Positions 46,115 to 53,251 of a DNA stretch of 64,000 nucleotides are shown one piece after another. Source of the DNA: Georgenia sp. M64 (lineage in GTDB: Bacteria > Actinomycetota > Actinomycetes > Actinomycetales > Actinomycetaceae). Positions within the stretch are counted from its first letter, which is position 1. Each line of letters begins with the position of its first letter. The DNA is taken from positions 2,390,599 through 2,454,598 of the forward strand of contig NZ_CP145809.1 of the NCBI RefSeq assembly GCF_038049925.1, given 5' to 3'. The notes under the pieces are model-generated. The model was not told the DNA's origin. It worked only from the letters and a program-made list of their open reading frames with translations, and made no database searches. Made by a program: the position numbers and the translations under genes.

Positions 46115-46992
46115 GGGTCGGGTTCGTCGGTCTCGGCGTCATGGGGGCGCCCATGGCGCGCAACATCGCCCGCGCCGGCTTCGAGCTCCACGTCACCGCC
46201 CGCCGGCCCGCGGCGGCTGATGCCCTCGTCGCCGACGGCGCCACATGGCACGACACGGCACGCGAGCTCGCGCGCCACGCGGACGTCGTCGTCGTCATGG
46301 TGCCGGACCTGCCCGACGTCGAGGCCGTCCTCGACGGCGAAGACGGCCTGCTCGCCGGGGTGGACGCCCCGACGGTCGTCGTCGTCTGCTCGACCGTCTC
46401 CCCCGAGGGCGTGCGCGCCCTGGGACGGCGGGTGGCCGAGGCCACCGGCGGGCTCGCCCGCCTGGTCGACGCCCCCGTGAGCGGCGGGGAGGAGGGCGCC
46501 GTCGCCGGGACCCTGTCGGTGATGATGGGCGGGCGCGACGAGGACGTCGCCGTGGCCGCGCCCGTCCTGTCCGCGACCGGCACCCCGGTCCACCTGGGCC
46601 CAGCCGGCGCGGGCGAGGTCGCCAAGGCCTGCAACCAGATGATCGTCGCCGCCACCGTCCTTGCCCTCGGCGAGGCCGCCGTGGTGGCCGAGCGAGCCGG
46701 GCTCGACGTCCGCGCCCTGTTCGACCTCCTCGGCGGCGGGTATGCCGGGAGCCGCCTGATGGAGGTCAAGAAGGCGCGGCTGGCCGAGCACGACCACAGC
46801 CCCTCCGGGCCGGCGAGGTTCATGGTCAAGGACCTGGGGTTCGCCACCGCCGAGGCGGCCGCGACCGGGACGGCGACCCCGCAGCTCGACGTCACCCGGG
46901 AGGTCTTCACCGGGCTCACCGACGCCGGGCTCGGCGACCTCGACACCAGCGTCGTCCAGGCCTACGTCGAGTCCCTCGGGCGGGCGAGGTGA
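46111..46992 (+). CDS. NAD(P)-dependent beta-hydroxyacid dehydrogenase (GarR/tartronate-semialdehyde-reductase-like)
   Basis: The 293-residue protein has GLGVMGAPMARNIARAGFELH at the N-terminus, VDAPVSGGEEGA near 120, and the catalytic Lys in GAGEVAKACNQMIV near 170. Relatives are 3-hydroxyisobutyrate dehydrogenase and tartronate semialdehyde reductase. In this context, reduction of a semialdehyde from hexuronate or aldarate breakdown is the best guess. It overlaps both neighbours by four bases. Confidence 0.86.
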   Translation: MRVGFVGLGVMGAPMARNIARAGFELHVTARRPAAADALVADGATWHDTARELARHADVVVVMVPDLPDVEAVLDGEDGLLAGVDAPTVVVVCSTVSPEGVRALGRRVAEATGGLARLVDAPVSGGEEGAVAGTLSVMMGGRDEDVAVAAPVLSATGTPVHLGPAGAGEVAKACNQMIVAATVLALGEAAVVAERAGLDVRALFDLLGGGYAGSRLMEVKKARLAEHDHSPSGPARFMVKDLGFATAEAAATGTATPQLDVTREVFTGLTDAGLGDLDTSVVQAYVESLGRAR

Positions 46993-48344
46993 GTGCCCCC
47001 GGCCGCCGGACGGCCGAGGTACCTGCCCCGACGGTCGCGTCCGGGAAGGTCGCGCCCGGGGATGTCCGTCCCTCCCCCCGAACGGTCATCAGCCGGCTGA
47101 CGCCGGGCGGCCGGCGCAACTTCGCCGACACCCTGCGCGCCGAGAACACCGGCGCCGTTCTCCTCGTCCTCGGTACCGTCCTGGCCCTGCTGCTGGCCAA
47201 CTCCCCCGCCCGCGACACCTACGCCGCCCTCAGCGGCACGGTGGTCGGTCCCGCGGCCCTGCACCTCGACCTCACGCTCGCGCAGTGGGCCACCGACGGG
47301 CTGCTCGCGATCTTCTTCTTCGTCGTGGGCCTGGAGCTCAAGCGGGAGATGGTCGAGGGCCAGCTGCGCCGCCCGGCCACGGCCATCGTGCCGATCCTCG
47401 CCGCCGTCGGCGGCATGGCGGTCCCGGCGCTGCTCTACCTCCTGGTCAACGTCCTCGCCGACGACGGCGCCACGAACGGCTGGGCCGTCCCGGTCGCGAC
47501 CGACATCGCCTTCGCCGTCGCCGTGCTCACCCTGTTCGGGCGGCGCCTCCCGACGGCGCTGCGCGCCTTCCTGCTCACCCTGGCGGTCGTGGACGACCTG
47601 CTCGGGATCGTCGTCATCGCGCTGTTCTACTCCGACGGGATCCACGTCCTCGAGCTCGGCGGCGCGCTCGCCGCGATCGCCGTCTTCGCCCTCCTGGTCC
47701 GCCGGCGCCACTCTCCCTGGCTGCTCGCGCTCGTCGCCGTGGCGGCGTGGGCGCTCATGCACTCCGCGGGCGTGCACGCCACCATCGCCGGCGTGCTGCT
47801 CGGCTTCACCGTGCCGGTCCTCGCGCGCGGCGGCGCCACCAGAGGGCTCGCGGAGCACTACGAGCACGTGTGGCGGCCGGTCTCGGCCGGCCTCGCCGTG
47901 CCGGTGTTCGCCTTCTTCGCCGCCGGGGTGAGCCTGAGCCCGGAGGCACTGCGGGACGCCCTCGGCGACCCGGCGGCCCAGGGCGTGGCGCTGGGGCTGG
48001 TCCTCGGCAAGCCGGTCGGCATCCTCCTGGCCACCGCGGCGCTCGTGGGCCTGACGAGGGCTCGGCTCGACCCCTCCGTGCGGTGGCCGGACCTCGCCGC
48101 CGTCAGCGTCGTCGCCGGGATCGGCTTCACCGTCTCCCTCCTCATCGGCGAGCTCTCGTTCCCGGGCGGCTCACCGCGCGGGGAGCACGTCAAGGCCGCG
48201 ATCCTCCTCGCCTCGGCCGGCGCCGCGCTCGTCAGCGGCGGGTTGCTCACCTGGCGCAGCCGGGTGCACGGCAGCCGCCTGGACGACCCGGACGCAGAAC
48301 CCGTGACCACCGGCGTGCGGTCGGACTCCCCGCCGACGCCGTAA
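46989..48344 (+). CDS. nhaA: Na+/H+ antiporter NhaA
   Basis: This 451-residue protein has the NhaA core: ATDIAFAVAVLTLFGRRLP, the essential Asp pair in AVVDDLLGIVVIALFY, and GVHATIAGVLLGF. It exchanges protons for sodium across the membrane. Its GTG start overlaps the dehydrogenase stop (GTGA). The first ~40 residues are hydrophilic and non-conserved, so a later start is possible. Coupling to the uronate genes may link to a sodium-driven TRAP transporter, since that transporter class uses Na+ gradients. Confidence 0.9.
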   Translation: MSAPGRRTAEVPAPTVASGKVAPGDVRPSPRTVISRLTPGGRRNFADTLRAENTGAVLLVLGTVLALLLANSPARDTYAALSGTVVGPAALHLDLTLAQWATDGLLAIFFFVVGLELKREMVEGQLRRPATAIVPILAAVGGMAVPALLYLLVNVLADDGATNGWAVPVATDIAFAVAVLTLFGRRLPTALRAFLLTLAVVDDLLGIVVIALFYSDGIHVLELGGALAAIAVFALLVRRRHSPWLLALVAVAAWALMHSAGVHATIAGVLLGFTVPVLARGGATRGLAEHYEHVWRPVSAGLAVPVFAFFAAGVSLSPEALRDALGDPAAQGVALGLVLGKPVGILLATAALVGLTRARLDPSVRWPDLAAVSVVAGIGFTVSLLIGELSFPGGSPRGEHVKAAILLASAGAALVSGGLLTWRSRVHGSRLDDPDAEPVTTGVRSDSPPTP

Positions 48345-48349
48345 AGAAC

Positions 48350-48366
48350 GTACGGATACTCCGTAC
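48350..48366. terminator. Inverted repeat after nhaA
   Basis: GTACGGA and TCCGTAC flank a TAC centre, six bases after the nhaA stop. The stem is short with no T-tract, so either terminator or operator. Confidence 0.4.
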
Positions 48367-48381
48367 AGAATCTTCGGCCAA

Positions 48382-48427
48382 GGCCACGGCCACGGCCACG
48401 GCCAGCGGCCAGCGGCCAGCGGCCGCC
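48382..48427. repeat. Microsatellite-like GGCCAC / GGCCAGC repeats
   Basis: Three GGCCAC hexamers are followed by about three GGCCAGC heptamers. They fill the nhaA-crp convergent spacer. Slippage-prone and possibly length-variable. Confidence 0.8.
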
Positions 48428-48435
48428 AGGCCCGG

Positions 48436-49179
48436 TCAGGCGGCCGCGATCCGCGCGAGACCGTCCCGGTCGAGCAGCGCCGTCCACCGTCGGCCGGAGT
48501 CCACGAGCCCGTCGGAGCGCCACCGGCTCATCACCCGTGAGACGGACTCCGGCGTCGAGCCGGCCATGGCCGCGAGGTCGGCGCGGGAGAGCGGGACCTG
48601 GATGAGCACACCGCCGCCCGGGCGCTCCTGGCCCATCCGGTCGGCGAGTCGGAGCAGGACGGCGGCCACGCGCGCGGCGACGCTCTCGCCCGACCGGCCG
48701 GCGTCGGACCGGGCCCGGGCGAGCCGGACGGCGAGGTCGTCGAGCACCCGCAGCGCGACGGCCGGGTGCTCGGTGAGGACCTCGCGGAACGCCGCCGGTC
48801 CGATCCGCAGCGCGCACGTGGTGGTCAGCGCGACGGCGGACTCGGCGAAGGTCGGCTCCCCCAGGGTGCTCAGCGCACCGAGGAGGTCCCCGGGCGCGAG
48901 GACGTCGGTGATGACCTCGGTGCCGCCCGCCGCGGTCCGGGTGAGCTTCACCCGCCCCGCCGCGACGACGAAGAGGTGCTCGGCCGGCTCACCGGCGGTG
49001 TAGAGCGGGTCACCCTCGGCCCACGACAGCGACACCATGCGCTCGTCGACGGCGGCGAGCTCGTCCTGGGACAGGCCGCGGAAGTACGGCACCTGCCGCA
49101 GCACGGCCAGGCGCACGTCGCGGGCGCAGCGGTGCGGCTGGGCGCAGGTGCTGCGCAGGGGAACGTGCCGGCGGGCCAC
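48436..49179 (-). CDS. Crp/Fnr family transcriptional regulator
   Basis: The 247-residue protein has a cyclic-nucleotide-binding-type domain (about 28-140, with FRGLSQDELAAVDERM and AGRVKLTRT) and a C-terminal HTH (LSRADLAAMAGSTPESVSRVMSRWRSDGLV). Two N-terminal cysteines, C12 and C18, precede the fold and could ligate a metal or cluster, although Fnr normally has four. It is divergent from the HMA/P-type ATPase genes and probably regulates them. The GTG start at 49179 has a cramped ribosome site, so the N-terminus is uncertain. Confidence 0.85.
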   Translation of the reverse strand: MARRHVPLRSTCAQPHRCARDVRLAVLRQVPYFRGLSQDELAAVDERMVSLSWAEGDPLYTAGEPAEHLFVVAAGRVKLTRTAAGGTEVITDVLAPGDLLGALSTLGEPTFAESAVALTTTCALRIGPAAFREVLTEHPAVALRVLDDLAVRLARARSDAGRSGESVAARVAAVLLRLADRMGQERPGGGVLIQVPLSRADLAAMAGSTPESVSRVMSRWRSDGLVDSGRRWTALLDRDGLARIAAA

Positions 49180-49211
49180 CGCCTCAGGCTAGACCCGCCG
49201 GTGCCGTTGAT

Positions 49212-49223
49212 TGACGGCCGTCA
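49212..49223. promoter_or_regulatory. TGACGGCCGTCA palindrome between Crp/Fnr and HMA genes
   Basis: A perfect 12-bp palindrome centred in the 100-bp divergent spacer, within TTGATTGACGGCCGTCATGG. It is the best candidate operator for the Crp/Fnr regulator on either promoter. Confidence 0.5.
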
Positions 49224-49279
49224 TGGTCCGCCGTCGACGCCGTTCGTAGCGTCGGGCTCATCGACAGAGAGGAACGACC

Positions 49280-49510
49280 ATGACCACCCCGACCACCCGC
49301 ACCGTCCTGCGTGCCGAGGGCTTCACCTGCCCGTCCTGCGTGACCAAGATCGACAAGCAGGTTCGCCGGCTCGACGGCGTCTCCGCCGTGACCGTGCACT
49401 TCGCCTCCGGGCGCATCGAGATCGACCACGACCCCGGCGTCGCCGAGGTCCCCGCGCTGGTCGAGGCCGTCGCCCGCGCCGGGTACACCGCCCGCCCGGC
49501 GACGTTCTGA
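49280..49510 (+). CDS. Heavy-metal-associated (HMA) domain protein
   Basis: The 76-residue protein is a single ferredoxin-like HMA domain with the metal site FTCPSC (C17/C20). Small proteins of this type are copper or zinc chaperones. GAGAGGAACGACC precedes the ATG. The P-type ATPase gene follows after 10 bp, and that ATPase has no HMA domain of its own, so this protein probably delivers or senses its metal. Confidence 0.9.
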   Translation: MTTPTTRTVLRAEGFTCPSCVTKIDKQVRRLDGVSAVTVHFASGRIEIDHDPGVAEVPALVEAVARAGYTARPATF

Positions 49511-49520
49511 CGAGCCCCCC

Positions 49521-51362
49521 GTGACCACTCTCTCCCGCAGCCGGTGGGCCGTGCCCGCCGGCTCCGGCGCCCTCATCCTGGCCGCCCTGCTCATCGGCCT
49601 CGTCTCGGCCCCGGCGCGTGACGCCCTCATGGTCGCCGCCGCCGCGGTCGCCGGCGCCCCGGTGCTCCGCTCGGCCGTCCGGGCGCTGGCCGCCCGGGTG
49701 GTCGGGATCGACCTGCTCGTCTCCGTCGCCGCGCTGGGCGCCGTCGTCATCGGGGAGTACTGGGAGGCCGCCGCGGTGACCTTCCTCTTCGCCGTCGGGC
49801 ACGCGCTCGAGGCCGCGACGCTCGGCCGGACCCGCGCCGCGCTGGCCGAGCTCGTGGCCGTGGCGCCCGACGTCGCCGTCGTCCTGCGCGACGGCGAGCA
49901 GGTGGAGGTCCCGGCCGCTGAGGTCGCCCCGGGCGAGAGCGTCCTGGTGAAGTACGGCGCGAAGGTCCCGGTCGACGGTGAGGTCACGGCAGGCACGGGT
50001 GCCCTGGACGAGTCGGCCGTCACCGGTGAGTCCGTGCCGGTGGACAAGACCGCCGGCGACACCGTCTACGCCGGCACCGTCTCCCTCGGGGGGCTGCTGC
50101 ACGTGCGGGCCACCGGGACCGGGTCGGACACCACCCTCGCCCGCATCATCCACCGTGTGGAGGAGGCGCAGGACGCCCGGGCTCGCACGCAGGCGTTCCT
50201 GGACCGCTTCGCCCGGTGGTACACCCCCGGGATCATCGTCCTGGCGGTGATGGCCGGGCTGCTCTCGCGCGACGTCGAGCTCGCCCTGACCCTGCTCGTC
50301 ATCGGCTGCCCGGGCGCACTCGTCATCGCCGTCCCGGTCGCGGTCGTCGCCGGCATCGGGCGCGGTGCCCGCGACGGCATCCTCGTCAAGGGCGGGGACC
50401 ACCTCGAGACCGCTGCACGCGTCGACGCCGTCGCCCTCGACAAGACGGGCACCCTCACCACCGGCCGGCCCGTCCTCACCGACGTCGTCGTCCTGGACCA
50501 CCGGCTCACCCGCGCCGAGGTCCTGACCTGGGCCGCCCGGGCGGAGGCCGGCTCCGAGCACCCGCTCGCCCGGCCGGTCCTCGACGCCGCCCGGCAGTCC
50601 GGCGTCGCCGTCGGGGTCCCCGGTCCGACCGAGCCCGTGGCCGGGCGCGGCGTGGTCGCGGTGGTCGAGGGCACCCGGGTGGTCATCGGGTCCCCGGCCC
50701 TCCTGGCCGCCCAGGGCATCGCCGACGACGGCGCCACAGCGGCCGCCGCCGACCTCGCGCGCCGGGGCCGGACACCCCTCGCCCTGGCCGTCGACGGTCG
50801 GGTGGTGGGCGCGCTGGGCGTCGCGGACACGGTGCGCGCGGAGGCCGCCCCCATGGTCGCCGCCCTGCACGCCGCGGGGGTGCGGCGCGTCGTCATGCTC
50901 ACCGGCGACACCGCCGCCGTCGCCGCCGAGGTCGCACGGGCCACAGGTGTGGACGAGGTGCGGGCCGGGCTGCTGCCGGAGGACAAGCTCACGGCGGTGC
51001 GCGAGCTCCAGCGTGCCGGGTACGTGGTGGCGATGGTGGGCGACGGCGTCAACGACGCCCCCGCCCTCGCGACGGCGGACGTGGGCGTGGCGATGGGCGC
51101 GGCCGGGACCGCCGTCGCCGTGGAGACCGCCGACATCGCCCTCATGGGCGACCGGCTCTCCCGCCTGCCCGAGGCGCTCGCCCTCGCCCGCCGGACCGTG
51201 CGCACCCTCCGGCAGAACATCGCCGTCGCCCTGGTCACCGTGGCGCTGCTCCTGGTCGGGGTGCTGCTCGGTGGCGTGACGATGTCGGTGGGCATGCTCG
51301 TCCACGAGGCATCGGTGCTGGTCGTGATCCTCAACGCGATGCGGCTGCTGCGCCGGGCGTGA
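49521..51362 (+). CDS. Heavy-metal-translocating P-type ATPase with CPG motif
   Basis: The 613-residue P1B ATPase has the actuator motif VTGESVPVDK, phosphorylated Asp D307 in LDKTGTLTTG, SEHPLA and GDGVNDAPAL. The membrane metal motif is C263-P-G265 (IGCPGALVIAVP) in place of the common CPC, SPC or CPH. There is no N-terminal HMA domain and the N-terminus is short, so perhaps six to seven membrane segments. It starts at GTG 49521. Metal specificity is uncertain. Confidence 0.9.
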   Translation: MTTLSRSRWAVPAGSGALILAALLIGLVSAPARDALMVAAAAVAGAPVLRSAVRALAARVVGIDLLVSVAALGAVVIGEYWEAAAVTFLFAVGHALEAATLGRTRAALAELVAVAPDVAVVLRDGEQVEVPAAEVAPGESVLVKYGAKVPVDGEVTAGTGALDESAVTGESVPVDKTAGDTVYAGTVSLGGLLHVRATGTGSDTTLARIIHRVEEAQDARARTQAFLDRFARWYTPGIIVLAVMAGLLSRDVELALTLLVIGCPGALVIAVPVAVVAGIGRGARDGILVKGGDHLETAARVDAVALDKTGTLTTGRPVLTDVVVLDHRLTRAEVLTWAARAEAGSEHPLARPVLDAARQSGVAVGVPGPTEPVAGRGVVAVVEGTRVVIGSPALLAAQGIADDGATAAAADLARRGRTPLALAVDGRVVGALGVADTVRAEAAPMVAALHAAGVRRVVMLTGDTAAVAAEVARATGVDEVRAGLLPEDKLTAVRELQRAGYVVAMVGDGVNDAPALATADVGVAMGAAGTAVAVETADIALMGDRLSRLPEALALARRTVRTLRQNIAVALVTVALLLVGVLLGGVTMSVGMLVHEASVLVVILNAMRLLRRA

Positions 51363-51388
51363 GCGCCAGCTCGCCGTATCGTCGATCG

Positions 51389-51610
51389 ATGGAGACGGTG
51401 AACGTCCAGGAGGCCAAGACACGACTGTCCGAGCTGTTGACGCGTGTCGAGCGCGGCGAGGAGGTCTTCACCGCCCGGGCGGGAGTGCCGGTGGCTCGAC
51501 CGGAGGCCGTGCGGAAGGCGCCGCCGAGAACCTTCGGAACGATGTCGTTCCACGTCCCGCGGACCTTCGACGAGTACCTCCCCGAGAGTGAGCTCGAGGC
51601 CTGGCAGTGA
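51389..51610 (+). CDS. Type II antitoxin, Phd/YefM family
   Basis: This 73-residue protein reads METVNVQEAKTRLSELLTRVERGEE then VFTARAGVPVARPEAV, a classic prevent-host-death N-terminus. The C-terminal toxin-binding tail ends in FDEYLPESELEAWQ. The start codon lies 26 bp after the ATPase stop without an obvious ribosome site. A GTGA overlap leads into a toxin start that is broken, so this is an antitoxin without its partner. Confidence 0.8.
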   Translation: METVNVQEAKTRLSELLTRVERGEEVFTARAGVPVARPEAVRKAPPRTFGTMSFHVPRTFDEYLPESELEAWQ

Positions 51611-51645
51611 GGTACCTGCTCGACACCACATCGTCCTGCTGGTGA
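51607..51645 (+). pseudogene. Frameshifted, truncated VapC (PIN toxin) remnant
   Basis: A GTG at 51607, overlapping the antitoxin stop, encodes MRYLLDTTSSCW and ends at TGA 51643. Deleting one C near 51625-51627 would give MRYLLDTHIVLL, the standard VapC N-terminus with its first catalytic Asp. After a few more codons the homology disappears and the DUF1905 gene comes in from the other strand. The toxin is dead by frameshift and by loss of more than 100 residues. Confidence 0.75.
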
Positions 51646-51673
51646 GGACGGACGGACGGACCGACCGGCGGGT

Positions 51674-51976
51674 TCACTCGCCCAGGACCACCAGCCCGAC
51701 CCGAACCGCGTCTCCGGTCGCGAGACCCTCCGCGGCGCGGACGGCCTTCTTGACGGGCAGCACGTAGGTGCCGCGCTTGCTGTCGGGGAAGATCGACGTC
51801 CGCCACACCGTCTCCCCCACGGTGACCTCGACCCGCACCGAGCCGAACCCGCGCGCGAACGGGGCGGACACCTCGAGGATGTCGTCGGCCATCTCGGTGG
51901 GCAGCGCCACGAACGTCCAGGTGTCCGCCTGCCGGGCGTCCCACTGCCAGAGCTCGGCCTCGAACTCGTACGTCAC
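51674..51976 (-). CDS. DUF1905 domain-containing protein
   Basis: The 100-residue protein reads YEFEAELWQWDARQADTWTFVALP...ILEVSAPFARGFGSVRVEVTVGETVWRTSIFPDSKRGTYVLPVKKAVR, the DUF1905 beta-barrel fold of small actinobacterial proteins. Function is not established. The start is GTG 51976; a longer frame to 52087 has low-quality sequence. It converges on the antitoxin/toxin remnant. Confidence 0.82.
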   Translation of the reverse strand: MTYEFEAELWQWDARQADTWTFVALPTEMADDILEVSAPFARGFGSVRVEVTVGETVWRTSIFPDSKRGTYVLPVKKAVRAAEGLATGDAVRVGLVVLGE

Positions 51977-52091
51977 GCCCGCATGCTTCCCGGCGGCGGC
52001 GACCACGTCAACACGCGTCCACGCCCGGGCGTATCCCCCGTTCCGGGGACAATCGTCCCTGGCGGGTGGCCCGTCCTCGCGGTGCACTGGA

Positions 52092-52116
52092 GGTGGAGCG
52101 CCGCCCGCGCTCCACC
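52092..52116. other. Leader hairpin before the lipoprotein gene
   Basis: GGTGGAGCG and CGCTCCACC form nine perfect pairs around a seven-base loop (CCGCCCG), ending 12 bp before the start at 52129. It could modulate transcription or expose the ribosome site. Chance is possible in such GC-rich DNA. Confidence 0.4.
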
Positions 52117-52128
52117 GCGGAGGCTGTC

Positions 52129-52734
52129 ATGTCCGAGAAGCACGCCGCCCATAGGCTCGCAGGAGCCGTCGTCGCCCTCGTCCTGCTCGCCGGGTGCGGA
52201 GCTCCCGGACCGGCGCCGACCCCGGGACCGGCGCCACCGCCCACGACCGAGCCGGCCCCACCGCCGACGACCGAACCGGCCCCACCGCCGACGACCGAAC
52301 CGGCACCAGACCCCACGACCGCCCCGGAACCCATCACCGAGCCCGCGCCGGACCCCATGACCGATGCGACCGGTACCTGGCTCGCCATGGTGGACACCCT
52401 GTGCGGCTCGGCCATCGAGGAGTACGCGGGAGCCAAGGATGCGATCGGCGAGTCCGAGCCCGTCACCCTCTCCCTCGTCGCCGCCCAGCTCGCGGGCGCC
52501 GTCGCCGAGCAGGCGTCCTCCCTGCAGCCGGACGACCCGGCCGCCGCCGACCTCGTGCTCGCCCTCACCGACTTCGCCGACGCCCTCGGCGAGGTCGCCT
52601 GGGCGATGGACTCCGGGACCTACGACGACGTCATGGCCTCCGGCGACTGGGCGATGGCCGCCGGCGACGACCTCGCCGCCTCGGCGGAGTACGTCGGGGC
52701 CTGGACGTGCGCGTTGATGTCCGACGAGATCTGA
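52129..52734 (+). CDS. Putative lipoprotein with proline/threonine-rich repeats
   Basis: This 201-residue protein has a signal ending LVLLAGC (C23). A segment of about 55 residues built of PPTTEPAP-type units follows, then a helical, Ala-rich C-terminal domain with two cysteines (DTLCGSA and WTCALM). The repeats look like a wall-spanning stalk. The family is unknown to me. Two genes follow with 10 bp and overlapping spacing, so it is probably the first gene of a unit that includes the M48 membrane protease. Confidence 0.8.
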   Translation: MSEKHAAHRLAGAVVALVLLAGCGAPGPAPTPGPAPPPTTEPAPPPTTEPAPPPTTEPAPDPTTAPEPITEPAPDPMTDATGTWLAMVDTLCGSAIEEYAGAKDAIGESEPVTLSLVAAQLAGAVAEQASSLQPDDPAAADLVLALTDFADALGEVAWAMDSGTYDDVMASGDWAMAAGDDLAASAEYVGAWTCALMSDEI

Positions 52735-52744
52735 GGAGGCGGAG

Positions 52745-53251
52745 ATGACACGAGAGATCATCGACCTCGGAGCCCCGGTCCTCCCTCCGGAGCTGGAGGC
52801 GGAGGTCGTCGGCGCCCTCACCGACGCCGTGCTCGCCCAGAGCGTCCCCGAGGAGCTGGAGGTGTTCCGCGCGCGACGCACCGAGCTCGTCGCGGGCCGG
52901 GGCACCGTGCCCCCGCCGGAGCGGGACACCGCCCTCGGCTCCGGCGCGGAGGTCGTCGTCCTGCTCGCGCCCTACGTCGTCGCGGCGGCAACGGCCGCCG
53001 TGCGGTTCCTCGGCAAGCTCCTCGCGGGTGCCACCGAGGAGGAGGTGCAACCGATGCTGCGCTCCTGGGTCAGACGCCTCCTGCACCGGGACCCTGCCGA
53101 CGAGACGGTGGCACCTGTCCCCGCCGCGACCCTGCGCCGCGTTCACGAGACCGCCTCGACCGTCTGCCGGCAGATGGGGCTGGAGGACGACGACGCGCTC
53201 CTCATCGCCGATGCCCTCGTGGGCCGGCTCTCCCTGGCCGCAAGCACGTGA
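52745..53251 (+). CDS. Uncharacterised small membrane-associated protein
   Basis: The 168-residue protein has one hydrophobic stretch (GAEVVVLLAPYVVAAATAAVRFLG near 62-85) between an acidic N-terminal helix pair and a charged C-terminal helical region. I do not recognise it. GGAGGCGGAG precedes the ATG at 52745. Its stop overlaps the M48 gene start as GTGA, so the two are made together and may interact. Confidence 0.72.
   Translation: MTREIIDLGAPVLPPELEAEVVGALTDAVLAQSVPEELEVFRARRTELVAGRGTVPPPERDTALGSGAEVVVLLAPYVVAAATAAVRFLGKLLAGATEEEVQPMLRSWVRRLLHRDPADETVAPVPAATLRRVHETASTVCRQMGLEDDDALLIADALVGRLSLAAST

Noticed and set aside
48382-48427. Repeat array considered as CRISPR
   Set aside because: Units are 6-7 bp with no spacers, so it is a microsatellite.
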